From Winogradskyella eximia (GTDB lineage: Bacteria > Bacteroidota > Bacteroidia > Flavobacteriales > Flavobacteriaceae): a stretch of DNA of 64,000 nt. Position 1 is the first letter of the stretch. Each line of letters begins with the position of its first letter. Below, piece by piece: positions 17,774 to 26,550 of this stretch. Position numbers and translations under genes: made by a program. The notes beneath the pieces are model-generated. The model was given only the letters and a program-made list of their open reading frames with translations, had not been told where the DNA came from and made no database searches. The stretch spans positions 62,001-126,000 of the forward strand of contig NZ_QRDV01000004.1 of assembly GCF_003386165.1 (NCBI RefSeq). Direction: 5' to 3'.

Positions 17774-18616
17774 ATGCTGAAAAGAGCAATACAATACATG
17801 GTAATTAGTGCTTTGGCCTTTACCCTTCTTAATGTGTTTGTAAAATCATTGAACAGTTTTAATGTCTATCAAATTGTATTTTTTAGATCGTTAGGTTCAT
17901 TATTTTTTACCCTTCCTTTTTTACTTAAAAATAAGATATCTCTATTAGGAAATAAAAGAGGATTGTTAGTAATGCGTAGTGTTTTTGGGCTTATTTCTAT
18001 GACCTTATTCTTTTTGTCTCTAAAATATATAGCAATGGGAACTGCCGTGTCTATAAGATATATTGCGCCCATTTTTGCAGCATTTTTTGCTTTACTATTT
18101 CTTAAAGAGAAGGTGAAACCCATACAATGGTTGTTTTTTGGTATTGCATTTTTAGGTGTCTTAATATTGAAAGGATTCGATGCGAAATTACAGTTTGATG
18201 AAGGCATCATATTCGCATTAATATCTGCGTTATTTGCTGGCTTAGTATATATTACAATTAGAAAAATAGGTAATGAAGATCACCCTGTAGTTGTAGTCAA
18301 CTATTTTATGATTATCTCAACCGTAATTGGTGGGCTTTTAGCTATAAATGGTTGGGTAAACCCTATCGGCAAAGAATGGTTAGTACTTATGAGTTTGGGA
18401 GTGTTTGGGTATTTTGCACAATTATATATGACTAAAGCTATGCAGGTAGGTGAGACCAATGTAATAGCGCCTTTTAAGTACTTGGAAGTTATTTTTACTA
18501 TAATTATTGGCTTAATTTGGTTTAAAGAAGTTTATACACTTTGGAGTTTAATTGGAATATTACTAATAATATTGGGTTTAACACTTAATATTACCATAAA
18601 AAAAGTAAAAAAATAA
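17774..18616 (+). CDS. EamA/DMT-superfamily membrane transporter
   Basis: This is a 280-residue protein with ten hydrophobic segments in two EamA halves. SVFGLISMTLFFLSLKYI and FGYFAQLYMTKAMQVGETNVIAPFKYLEVIFT are typical internal motifs. Family members export amino acids, metabolites or nucleotide-related compounds; the substrate cannot be read from sequence. It is convergent with an AraC-type regulator (16-base gap) and appears monocistronic. Confidence 0.8.
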   Translation: MLKRAIQYMVISALAFTLLNVFVKSLNSFNVYQIVFFRSLGSLFFTLPFLLKNKISLLGNKRGLLVMRSVFGLISMTLFFLSLKYIAMGTAVSIRYIAPIFAAFFALLFLKEKVKPIQWLFFGIAFLGVLILKGFDAKLQFDEGIIFALISALFAGLVYITIRKIGNEDHPVVVVNYFMIISTVIGGLLAINGWVNPIGKEWLVLMSLGVFGYFAQLYMTKAMQVGETNVIAPFKYLEVIFTIIIGLIWFKEVYTLWSLIGILLIILGLTLNITIKKVKK

Positions 18617-18632
18617 CTCGTCATTTCTATAT

Positions 18633-19526
18633 TTAAGCATTCAGACTAGGAGCACAAGTCCCTCTTTTTAGCATCATATACTCACCATTATTTTTAAATT
18701 CACGAATAGAAGTGCCAGCATAGCGTTTAAAAGTTTTAGATAAATGACTAACATCAGTAAATCCAAGTTCGTCTGCAATTTGAGTTAATGTAAAATCGGA
18801 ATTTAATAAACGAATTTCTACTAATTTCAATTTTGCTTTAATAATGTATTCACGCAAAGACATGTGGACTTGTTTTTTGAAATACTCACTAACATATGTT
18901 GAGGACATCATGAAAACATCTGCTAAATTTTCAACTTTTAGTAATTCTGTTTTATCTATGTTTTCATTAATATAAGTGAGCATTTTGGTAATTCTTTCAT
19001 CATTATTATTCGGAATCTCAAAATAATTACTCTTTTTTATATTTCTAATAAGTATTTCTAAAACACTCGTCATAAGACTTGTAACGAGATTTATGGACGA
19101 TTCTCCATAACTTCTAGATTCTTGTAAAATCATCTCTATTAAACTTGCTAAATGAGTTCTGTCGATGTCATTTTTAATAATGTCACCTGGTAATTGGTTG
19201 TAGTTAGATAAGATGTAAGAGGCTTCTTTAAACCATTCGTTTCTATCAATAGTAATTCTGTTTACATTTTTAAAAAATGAATCCGTAAACTTTAGAAACA
19301 CAAATTTGGTAGATTTTTCTATCTTAAATGAATGACATTTTAATGGAGGTAGTAAAAAGATGCTGCCTTTGTTGTAACGGACATCATTATAGTTAATGCA
19401 TTGTGTGCCTTCTCCATCTTTTATTAAGACCAATTCAAAAAAGTTATTTTTAACAGGCCGTTGTTTCCAATCGGTTAATTCTATTTCTTGTATTTCAAAA
19501 GGTTTAAAAGCTTCAATTACTTGCAT
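18633..19526 (-). CDS. AraC-family transcriptional regulator
   Basis: This 297-residue regulator has an N-terminal cupin-like sensing domain (about 1-150, with GTQCINYNDVRYNKGSIFLLPP) and a C-terminal pair of helix-turn-helix motifs (about 185-285; the second is FTLTQIADELGFTDVSHLSKTFKRYAG). It is divergent from the ABM monooxygenase gene at 19699, which it may control. No ligand can be inferred. Confidence 0.85.
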   Translation of the reverse strand: MQVIEAFKPFEIQEIELTDWKQRPVKNNFFELVLIKDGEGTQCINYNDVRYNKGSIFLLPPLKCHSFKIEKSTKFVFLKFTDSFFKNVNRITIDRNEWFKEASYILSNYNQLPGDIIKNDIDRTHLASLIEMILQESRSYGESSINLVTSLMTSVLEILIRNIKKSNYFEIPNNNDERITKMLTYINENIDKTELLKVENLADVFMMSSTYVSEYFKKQVHMSLREYIIKAKLKLVEIRLLNSDFTLTQIADELGFTDVSHLSKTFKRYAGTSIREFKNNGEYMMLKRGTCAPSLNA

Positions 19527-19659
19527 TATTGTATGATTTAATAAAAATTAAGTGTAAAACTATATAAAAAAGTGATATAAATCCTAAAAAGCGCATCTAA
19601 AACCTTTAAATGTACATTATTATCCATTTATCTTACATTAAAGCCCTTAGATATGGGAA

Positions 19660-19667
19660 TATCTTTG
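19660..19667 (+). promoter_or_regulatory. -7 promoter element before the ABM gene
   Basis: TATCTTTG matches the Bacteroidota TAnnTTTG -7 consensus, 31 bases before the start of the ABM monooxygenase gene. Confidence 0.6.
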
Positions 19668-19698
19668 CATAGATATTAAATACATTAATACTAATTAT

Positions 19699-19998
19699 AT
19701 GAAAAAATCATTTTTAACGATTGTAGCAAGAATCACTGTAAAAGAAGAACATACAGAATTTGTAAAATCAGAATTATTGAAATTATTAGATGTAACTAGA
19801 GCAGAAGAAGGTAATATTAGTTATGATCTTCAACAAGATAATGAGAATCCAAATTTCTTTTTATTTTATGAAAAATGGGTAAATCGCGAGTTGTGGCAAA
19901 AGCATATGAATAATAAATATTTAGCGCATTATTTAAAAGTAACAGAAGATAAAGTTGAAAAGTTTATTTTAAATGAAATGACAGAAATCGTAAACTAG
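19699..19998 (+). CDS. Antibiotic biosynthesis monooxygenase (ABM/quinol monooxygenase-like)
   Basis: This 99-residue protein has a dimeric ferredoxin-like alpha/beta fold of the ABM family. The pattern ITVKEEHTEFVKSELLKLLDVTRAEEGNISYDL and the FFLFYEKWVNRELWQKHMNN core are characteristic. Relatives act on quinols, heme or other aromatics; the exact substrate is open. It lies between a divergent AraC regulator and a terminator. Confidence 0.8.
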   Translation: MKKSFLTIVARITVKEEHTEFVKSELLKLLDVTRAEEGNISYDLQQDNENPNFFLFYEKWVNRELWQKHMNNKYLAHYLKVTEDKVEKFILNEMTEIVN

Positions 19999-20030
19999 AT
20001 ATTAAAATAGAGTCTATCAACTCAAATTAT

Positions 20031-20061
20031 TAGGGATTAGGTTTTTAAAACCTAATCCCTA
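20031..20061 (+). terminator. Hairpin terminator between ABM and BCCT genes
   Basis: Stem TAGGGATTAGGTTTT paired with AAAACCTAATCCCTA (20031-20061) is followed by TTTTTG. It ends only 26 bases before the BCCT start. Confidence 0.85.
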
Positions 20062-20087
20062 TTTTTGTCTAAATCAAAATACCTTTA

Positions 20088-21578
20088 ATGTTAAAACACA
20101 TTAAGAAATATTCCATTTTATCTATTTCTGTAGGCATAATATTCACTTGTAGTTTAATTGTGTTTTTTGCAACAGAAGCAAGTTATAGCGTTATTGAAAA
20201 TGCTTCTTTATGGGTTAGGAATTATTTTGGTTATTTCTATTTATACTTAGGGTTTGGTTGTGTTTTGGCTTTATTACTCATCGCTTTTTCTAAATATGGC
20301 AAAATAAAACTAGGCAAATCATCCTCTAAACCGGAATATTCACTTTGGTCTTGGATAGCCATGTTGTATAGCGCAGGCATGGGTTCTGGTATATTATTAA
20401 GAGCAGTGCAAGAGCCTGTTTTTATGCAACAACACCCTCCTTACGCATCGGCATTGTCACCAAATATTTTAGCCTTAGAGTTTACCTTTTATCAATGGGG
20501 ATTAACAGCTTGGGCATTTTATGGTCTTTTTGCAATGGTTGTTGGCTATGCGCTACACGTTAAAAAGAAGAAAGTCAGAATTAGTGCTACCATTGACGAT
20601 CATATAAAAAGTGACTATTTAAAAAAAGGAGTCGATGTTATAACTATTATAACCACTGTTTTTGGACTAATTGCTGCTATAGGTTTAGGAACAACCCAAA
20701 TTAGTGGAGGCCTTAATCACATTTCAGATTCAGATCTTGGACTAGCAACAACCATTGGGCTTTGTGTTTTTATTTCTACCGTAGCGTGTTATTCTGCATG
20801 GCAAGGTGTAAATAAAGGCATTAAAATATTTTCGAAGCTAAATATCATAGTCACCTTAGCTATTTTGATGTTTGTTTTTACAACAAGTGATATGGGAGCT
20901 ATACTTTTATCATTTGCTAAAACAACCTTCTATTATATTATAGATTTTGCACCCATGAGTTTAGCAATAGGATCTTATAATCCAGGGTTAGAATTTTTAA
21001 CCGATTGGACCTTTTATTATTGGGCGTTTTGGTTGGCTTGGGCGCCTTTTACAGGCATATTTATTGCACGCATATCTAAAGGTCGCACCATAAGACAATT
21101 ATTATTAGGGGTTTTAATCATTCCTTCTTTAGGAACCTTTTTTTGGTTCTCTGTTTTTGGTACTTCTGCATTTCTTTTAATAGAAGAATGGGGAGTTTAC
21201 AGTAACCAATTTAGTAACGTATTTGCTTCCATATTTATATTCTTTGAGCACTATCCATATGCTACCGTTTTAAATATAACATCCATCTTTTTACTCATAA
21301 GCTTTTTAATAACTTCTGTAGATTCGGCTGTATTTGTATTGAGTATGTTTACAGATAAAGGCTCTAAAAACCCAAGTAAAACACACCGTGTTATTTGGTC
21401 CGTTTTCATTTTATTAGCAACAATAGCTTTAATTCTTTTAGGTAATTCTAAAGCAAATATCAATGTTTTAGAAGCTGTTCAGCGGTTGTTAATTATTACC
21501 TCGTTACCATTTTCTTTTTTCATTATCATCATGTTAAGCTATTTTATTAAGGATCTTAGGAAGATTAAAAAGAAATAA
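20088..21578 (+). CDS. BCCT-family (betaine/choline/carnitine) transporter
   Basis: This is a 496-residue protein with twelve hydrophobic segments. The BCCT signature is seen as WLAWAPFTGIFIARISKGRTIRQ (about 320), the conserved aromatic substrate-site helix. The glycine motif in the unwound helix reads GMGSG (about 97), where the usual form is GMGIG. C-terminal osmosensing extensions seen in BetP are absent. The transported compound is probably a quaternary or zwitterionic solute, but not determinable. The start is 26 bases after a terminator, with TACCTTTA directly upstream, so the transcript may have almost no leader. Confidence 0.85.
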   Translation: MLKHIKKYSILSISVGIIFTCSLIVFFATEASYSVIENASLWVRNYFGYFYLYLGFGCVLALLLIAFSKYGKIKLGKSSSKPEYSLWSWIAMLYSAGMGSGILLRAVQEPVFMQQHPPYASALSPNILALEFTFYQWGLTAWAFYGLFAMVVGYALHVKKKKVRISATIDDHIKSDYLKKGVDVITIITTVFGLIAAIGLGTTQISGGLNHISDSDLGLATTIGLCVFISTVACYSAWQGVNKGIKIFSKLNIIVTLAILMFVFTTSDMGAILLSFAKTTFYYIIDFAPMSLAIGSYNPGLEFLTDWTFYYWAFWLAWAPFTGIFIARISKGRTIRQLLLGVLIIPSLGTFFWFSVFGTSAFLLIEEWGVYSNQFSNVFASIFIFFEHYPYATVLNITSIFLLISFLITSVDSAVFVLSMFTDKGSKNPSKTHRVIWSVFILLATIALILLGNSKANINVLEAVQRLLIITSLPFSFFIIIMLSYFIKDLRKIKKK

Positions 21579-21753
21579 TTCACAATAGATTGGTATCATT
21601 AAAGGGTTTCTTCTTCCAAATTGGTATAAATCGGAGTGCTTAAGGGCTTTTTTTGACTCAAATTAAGAGAATTTTAAGGTTTAAAAGCAAATAAACCTTT
21701 ATTTATACCTAATTCACCTTTTTTTATACTTCAATTTACCTGTATACTGGTTT

Positions 21754-21761
21754 TATCTTTG
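21754..21761 (+). promoter_or_regulatory. -7 promoter element of the nitroreductase operon
   Basis: TATCTTTG matches TAnnTTTG and lies 34 bases before the nitroreductase start. The 217-base gap upstream shows nothing else recognised. Confidence 0.6.
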
Positions 21762-21795
21762 TCTCAAATTAAAACTAATCATTAAAACATATAAA

Positions 21796-22470
21796 ATGAA
21801 CACACCAAACTTTGCAAAAGAAGATATATTAAACGCTTTCAATTTTAGACATGCAACAAAGGAATTTGATGCCACTAAAAAGGTTTCAGATGAGGATATG
21901 AAATTCATACTAGAAACAGCACATTTATCACCAAGTTCATTTGGTTTCGAGCCTTGGCATTTTATTGTTGTTCAGGACAAAGAATTACGTGAGTTATTAA
22001 AACCTGTTGCTTGGGGAGCACCTTTAAAATTGGATACTGCTAGTCATTTTGTATTAGGTTTAAGTATGAAAGCACCTATGGTTAAACATGATTCAGAATA
22101 TATTATGCACATGATGAAGGATGTAAAACAATTACCACAAGAGGTTATTGATATGTATTCTACATTTTATAGAGAGTTTCAAGAACGTGATTTCGATTTA
22201 GATACAGACAAAAAGTTATTCGATTGGTCGTCTAAACAAACCTATATTGCTTTAGGAAACATGATGACCGCTGCAGCATTAACAGGTATTGATTCTTGTC
22301 CGATTGAAGGTTTTCATCAAGAAAAAGCAGAAGCATTATTAAAAGAGAAATTTGGAGTCGACACAGATAAATACGGTTTATCATTTATGACGGCTTTTGG
22401 TTATAGAAAAGCAGATCCAGAGTTCGGAAAATCAAGACGAAACTTTGAAGATATCGTAACATTTATGTAA
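21796..22470 (+). CDS. NAD(P)H-dependent nitroreductase (NfsB-like)
   Basis: This 224-residue flavin enzyme of the nitroreductase family has FRHATKEFDATKKVSDEDMKFILETAHLSPSSFGFEPWHFIVV, the canonical FMN-binding N-terminus (R-x-x-T-K-x-[YF]). ALGNMMTAAALTGIDSCPIEGF is the dimer/FMN segment. It reduces nitroaromatics, quinones or similar electrophiles with NAD(P)H in the cytoplasm. It is the first gene of an operon with a quinone-oxidoreductase-like gene (27-base gap) and an exported cupin, which suggests electrophile detoxification. Confidence 0.88.
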   Translation: MNTPNFAKEDILNAFNFRHATKEFDATKKVSDEDMKFILETAHLSPSSFGFEPWHFIVVQDKELRELLKPVAWGAPLKLDTASHFVLGLSMKAPMVKHDSEYIMHMMKDVKQLPQEVIDMYSTFYREFQERDFDLDTDKKLFDWSSKQTYIALGNMMTAAALTGIDSCPIEGFHQEKAEALLKEKFGVDTDKYGLSFMTAFGYRKADPEFGKSRRNFEDIVTFM

Positions 22471-22497
22471 ACAATTCCTTCTAAAAAACACAAAAAC

Positions 22498-23505
22498 ATG
22501 AAAGCCATAGGATATAAAGAGAATCTTCCAATAGAAGATACTAACTCACTACAAGACATAGAATTAAACACACCAAAAGCAACAGGTAGAGATCTATTAA
22601 TAGACATAAAAGCAATTTCTGTAAACCCTGCAGATTACAAAGTACGTGCAGGAATGCCAGTAGAAGGTGACGATTGGAAAGTTATTGGATGGGATGCTAC
22701 CGGAATTGTAAAAGAAGTTGGTGATAAAGTATCACTATTTAAAGTTGGAGACGAAGTTTGGTATGCAGGTGATTTTACCCGTCAAGGAAGTTATGCACAA
22801 TACCAAGTTGTAGATGAACGTATTGTTGGTAAAAAACCTTCAGGTTTATCTTTTCCTGAAGCTGCTGCGTTACCATTAACATCGCTTACTGCTTACGAAC
22901 TATTGTTTGATAGATTACAAGTTGCAAAAGAGGATGCTAGCAAATCCATTTTAGTTATTGGTGCTGCTGGAGGTGTTGGTTCTATATTGGTGCAATTAGC
23001 TAAAAAGCTAACAAAACTGAATATTATAGGAACTGCTTCTCGTGAAGAAACTACTGCTTGGTTGAAAGATTTAGGTGCAGATTCAGTTATAAACCACAGA
23101 AATAAATTAAGTGAAGAGTTCGAGAAATACAATCTTCCTGCACCAGATTATATTGTGAGTTTAAATGCAACCGAACAGCATGCAGATGAGATTGTTAAAG
23201 TAATAAAACCACAAGGAAGATTTGGTTTTATTGACGATCCAAAAACGTTTAACGTGATGCCTTTTAAAGCAAAAGCAGTGTCTACGCATATTGAGTTTAT
23301 GTTCACACGATCTATGTTTCAAACCGAAGATATGATAGAACAGCACAATATTTTAAACGAAGTAGCCACTTTAATAGACAACGGAACCATTAAAACAACC
23401 TTAGGTGAAAACTTCGGAATTATCAATGCAGAAAACCTTCGTAAAGCACATGCTTTCTTAGAAACAGGAAAAGCAAAAGGAAAAATAGTTTTAGAAGGAT
23501 TTTAG
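22498..23505 (+). CDS. Zinc-type alcohol dehydrogenase-like / quinone oxidoreductase (MDR family)
   Basis: This is a 335-residue medium-chain dehydrogenase/reductase. It has a GroES-like N-terminal domain (VNPADYKVRAG, GWDATGIVKEVG) and a Rossmann domain with GAAGGVGSILVQLAK (about 157-171). The structural zinc cysteines are lacking, as in the ZADH/quinone reductase branch. It probably reduces enones or quinones with NADPH. It is coupled with the nitroreductase gene before it and the cupin after it (17-base gap). Confidence 0.87.
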   Translation: MKAIGYKENLPIEDTNSLQDIELNTPKATGRDLLIDIKAISVNPADYKVRAGMPVEGDDWKVIGWDATGIVKEVGDKVSLFKVGDEVWYAGDFTRQGSYAQYQVVDERIVGKKPSGLSFPEAAALPLTSLTAYELLFDRLQVAKEDASKSILVIGAAGGVGSILVQLAKKLTKLNIIGTASREETTAWLKDLGADSVINHRNKLSEEFEKYNLPAPDYIVSLNATEQHADEIVKVIKPQGRFGFIDDPKTFNVMPFKAKAVSTHIEFMFTRSMFQTEDMIEQHNILNEVATLIDNGTIKTTLGENFGIINAENLRKAHAFLETGKAKGKIVLEGF

Positions 23506-23522
23506 TAAATAAAATAATAAAA

Positions 23523-23996
23523 ATGAATTTCAAATCAATTATAGCAGCATTCGCCATAACAACTTTGTTTGTTAGCCATACAGCAAATGCGCAAGTAACA
23601 ACTAAAGATTCCATAGCAACTTCAAAAGTGCAACATTTCAATTTTGACAACATGGAATCTGAAACGATTGGAGAAGGGATCCAACGTAAATGGTTTCATG
23701 GTGAAAAAGGACAAATGACCATTTTTAATTTAGAAAAAGATGCACATATTCCTTGGCATCACCATCCAAACGAACAGATTACATACATTATGTCTGGAAA
23801 AGTAAAAATTAAAACTATTATTGATGGTAAAGAAATGTTTGTAGAAGTTGGAGCAGGAGAAGTGATTGTGTTTCCAGAAAATGTACCACATGAATTTTGG
23901 GCTTTAGAAGACACCGTAGATTTAGACGTACATGTTCCAGTTCGTCAAGATTGGTTATCTAAAGAACTTCCAGAGTATTTAAAAAAGAGCAACTAA
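23523..23996 (+). CDS. Exported cupin, KdgF-like paralog
   Basis: This 157-residue protein has a cleavable signal peptide (ending HTANAQ, residue 24) and one cupin domain. The metal motif is WHHHPNEQITY (about 79-89), with a later His in VPHEFW. The layout GxGxxRKW, H-x-H, Q-x-TY-x-x-SGK and PVRxDWL follows the KdgF protein at 2352-2726, so the two are related, but this one is periplasmic. The ligand is unknown. It is the last gene of the nitroreductase operon. Confidence 0.78.
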   Translation: MNFKSIIAAFAITTLFVSHTANAQVTTKDSIATSKVQHFNFDNMESETIGEGIQRKWFHGEKGQMTIFNLEKDAHIPWHHHPNEQITYIMSGKVKIKTIIDGKEMFVEVGAGEVIVFPENVPHEFWALEDTVDLDVHVPVRQDWLSKELPEYLKKSN

Positions 23997-24008
23997 AACT
24001 TTAAAATA

Positions 24009-24120
24009 ACGTCATTTCGAGTGAATTTTGAGGTACGAGAAATTAGTATCGAGAAGTTTGGCTAACAAAAAAGTTCTAGATACAAAATTCTGAATAATAA
24101 TTTCACTAGAACTGACGTCA
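24009..24120. repeat. Imperfect long inverted repeat (REP-like intergenic element)
   Basis: ACGTCATTTCGAGTGAA at one end and TTCACTAGAACTGACGTCA at the other form a degenerate 112-base inverted repeat filling the gap between the cupin and beta-propeller genes. From memory, similar GTCATTTCGAGTGAA units are dispersed in Flavobacteriaceae genomes; only one copy is visible here. Confidence 0.6.
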
Positions 24121-24134
24121 TAATTATATTCAAG

Positions 24135-25241
24135 ATGAAAAATATTAGTTTCTTATTAATTTTAATCACGTCAGTTATGTCCATAAAAGCACAAAGCACA
24201 ATAGGTGAAACAGAAGTTTTTACAACTACAGAGCAGGCTGTTGGTAACATTACATTTACTGATACTGGCGATTTAGTTTACAGTCATCATCCTTTTTTCT
24301 CACCAGAAAATAGAGTCATGATTATGGATGCTAAAACAAAAGTAAGCAAACCGTTTCCTAATAAAGCGTGGAATACACCACGAACTACAGACGATAATTA
24401 TCTAAGTAATGTTTTAGGGATTAGAAACGATGAAAACGGAATTGTTTGGATGTTAGATATGGCGCAACGCGATAATGTAACACCTAAAATAGTGGGTTGG
24501 AACACAAAAACTAATCAGTTAGAACGTATTTATTATTTACCTAAATCGTCCGTACCAAAACACGCGCAACCAAATGATATGGTTGTTGATACTAAAAACG
24601 GTTATTTTATAATTGCAGATGAAGGTATTGGGAATGGAGGAGATGGTACAAATGCTGCATTTATTATTGTAGACATGAAAACGGGTAAAACACGTCGTTT
24701 ATTAGAAGGTACACGCACAACATTACCAGAAAACACACCAACAGTAATTAACGGAAAACATTTAGCGGTTAACGGTAAAGATTTGTTGGTAGGAAATGAT
24801 GGAATTACTGCCGATGCTAATTTTGAATATATTTATTATGGTCCGTTAAACGGCACTAAAATTTACAGAATTAAAACGTTAGATTTAGTAAATGAAGCAT
24901 TAAGAGAAGAAGCATTAGATCGTAAAATCGAAACCTATTCCGAAAAACCAAACAATGGCGGAATGAGTATTGATACAGCAGGCAATATTTATTTAACCGC
25001 TCTAGAAACCAATAGTGTAGCTGTAGTTTTATCAAAAGATAAAAGCGTAAAAACCATGGTGAAAGATGCTAATATGGTTTGGCCAGATGGTGTAAGCTAC
25101 AATCATGTAGATGGTTATATGTATGTGTCTGCTGCCCAAGTAAACAAAGGTGCTGCGTTTAATGATGGTATAGATTTATCTACAAAACCATTTTACATTT
25201 TCAGGTTTAAACCTATTACAACAGGTGTTTCTTTTAGATAA
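24135..25241 (+). CDS. Secreted beta-propeller, major royal jelly/L-dopachrome tautomerase-like (SMP-30-like)
   Basis: This 368-residue protein has a signal peptide (cut near SIKAQ, residue 18) and a six-bladed propeller of the MRJP/yellow type. Blade motifs include NGIVWMLDMAQRD, PNDMVVDTKNGYFIIADEG and NNGGMSIDTAGNIYLTALETNSV. Proteins of this family bind or isomerise small molecules; the reaction is not known for bacterial members. It may belong with the exported cupin just upstream, from which it is separated by a repeat. Confidence 0.8.
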   Translation: MKNISFLLILITSVMSIKAQSTIGETEVFTTTEQAVGNITFTDTGDLVYSHHPFFSPENRVMIMDAKTKVSKPFPNKAWNTPRTTDDNYLSNVLGIRNDENGIVWMLDMAQRDNVTPKIVGWNTKTNQLERIYYLPKSSVPKHAQPNDMVVDTKNGYFIIADEGIGNGGDGTNAAFIIVDMKTGKTRRLLEGTRTTLPENTPTVINGKHLAVNGKDLLVGNDGITADANFEYIYYGPLNGTKIYRIKTLDLVNEALREEALDRKIETYSEKPNNGGMSIDTAGNIYLTALETNSVAVVLSKDKSVKTMVKDANMVWPDGVSYNHVDGYMYVSAAQVNKGAAFNDGIDLSTKPFYIFRFKPITTGVSFR

Positions 25242-25271
25242 TTTAAGAATTGATTAATAGTTGAATCCCTT

Positions 25272-25295
25272 TTATTATTATTATTATTATTATTA
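25272..25295. repeat. (TTA)8 simple sequence repeat
   Basis: Eight uninterrupted TTA units lie between the propeller gene and its terminator. They sit 3' of the gene and are not in a coding or evident promoter position. Confidence 0.9.
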
Positions 25296-25302
25296 ATTAA
25301 GA

Positions 25303-25331
25303 AGAAAAGCCACTTAAACAGTGGCTTTTCT
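25303..25331 (+). terminator. Hairpin terminator after the beta-propeller gene
   Basis: Eleven-base stem AGAAAAGCCAC/GTGGCTTTTCT (25303-25313 with 25321-25331), seven-base loop. Confidence 0.85.
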
Positions 25332-25414
25332 ATTGATTTTAACTTAAAATCAAGAATGCATACAAAGCCAAAATATTCTATAGTAGTAGTTTTTGGTAAA
25401 AAAAAATAGAAACA

Positions 25415-26368
25415 ATGACAAATAAAAATATATTAGCACAAGCTCGTGAACTTGCTTTACCTTCTCGCGAAGCCTCGTTAAATCGTGAAGCTTCAGTTTC
25501 ACACTTTTGGAATAGTAACCGAGATTTACTCGAAGAGGCATGGACGGAATGGGAAATTGAAAACAAAGACAATTTACTAATCCCTGACGAAACGCTACTA
25601 GATCCAAGCTTGCAAAAGGCGATTAAAGATGCTTGGGAAAACCCAGAAAAAGAAAATGTTGTTGCTGATTTATGGGAAGAAATTAGTCCAGGTGTTTATG
25701 TTGCTCAGTTTTTTAACCCAGAACGCTTAGCAGATTTTCGTAAATATTTAGAAGCTGTAGTAAATTCACAAATTCCTAAAAGAGCACCATACGGAATACA
25801 ATTGAATCGTTATGGAATTATGCTTGATCCACGCTCAGAAGGCTATCTTGCAGCACCGAATTTTCAGGCATTTTATAATGATATTATGGACCGTTATATG
25901 CGTCCGATTGCACGTTTGTTATTGGGGACTTATGGTTATGACAACCAAACATTTGGTTTTTCAATTCAGTATAATCCAAATAAAGACAAGGATTTAAATG
26001 GTCACACGGATGCTTCTGCTGCGACTTTGAATATCAACATTAACTTACCCGATGAAGCATTTACAGGTTCGCAAGTTGATTTTTACGATAAAACCACGGG
26101 GAAAACAGTACAAACGACGTTTGAATCAGGGCAAGCAATAATTCACAGAGGTGATGTAGCGCATGCAACGCACCCAATTATCAGTGGACAACGTAGTAAT
26201 TTGGTTGTGTGGTTATACGGAGACCGTATGCAAATTCCAAGAGGTGGAGCTAGTAGCTACGGTAGTGTCGATAACTCAGAGTCTAAAGTTGTTACATCTG
26301 AAAGTATTAGTGCTCGTGAGCGTTGGACTGTGCCAAAGAGTCCCAAAGACACCTTTGCACCTTTTTAA
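25415..26368 (+). CDS. 2-oxoglutarate/Fe(II)-dependent oxygenase
   Basis: This 317-residue protein has a double-stranded beta-helix fold. The iron triad is visible as HTD (GHTDASAATLNINI, about 199-201) and the distal His in HRGDVAHATHPI (about 250), with the 2OG-binding Arg in QRSNLVVW. It probably hydroxylates a small molecule or protein residue; the substrate is unknown. It has its own upstream region and terminator context, so is likely monocistronic. Confidence 0.82.
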   Translation: MTNKNILAQARELALPSREASLNREASVSHFWNSNRDLLEEAWTEWEIENKDNLLIPDETLLDPSLQKAIKDAWENPEKENVVADLWEEISPGVYVAQFFNPERLADFRKYLEAVVNSQIPKRAPYGIQLNRYGIMLDPRSEGYLAAPNFQAFYNDIMDRYMRPIARLLLGTYGYDNQTFGFSIQYNPNKDKDLNGHTDASAATLNININLPDEAFTGSQVDFYDKTTGKTVQTTFESGQAIIHRGDVAHATHPIISGQRSNLVVWLYGDRMQIPRGGASSYGSVDNSESKVVTSESISARERWTVPKSPKDTFAPF

Positions 26369-26475
26369 AAAGACTAAAAATCATTTATCTTTCTTTAGGT
26401 AATGATTATATGCAAAAATAGCTACTGGGCTATTTATTATAATTTTATAATAAGATAAAAAAAAACAAGAAAATG

Positions 26476-26528
26476 TCACCGTGAGCAAAGCCGAAAGGTT
26501 TTATAGTTCGCATCTGAACTCAAGGTGA
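26476..26528. repeat. Short inverted repeat (REP-like element)
   Basis: TCACCGTGAG (26476-26485) pairs with CTCAAGGTGA (26519-26528) with one mismatch; the interior has GCCGAAAGGTTTTATAG. It resembles, from memory, the TCACCCTGAGC-GTCGAAGGG units common between genes in Flavobacteriaceae. Confidence 0.5.
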
Positions 26529-26550
26529 TATTTTAATAAAAAAACAAAAA

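Noticed and set aside
25272..25295. (TTA)8 repeat as a phase-variation switch
   Set aside because: It lies between a stop codon and a terminator, not in a promoter or coding region, so length change should have no obvious effect.
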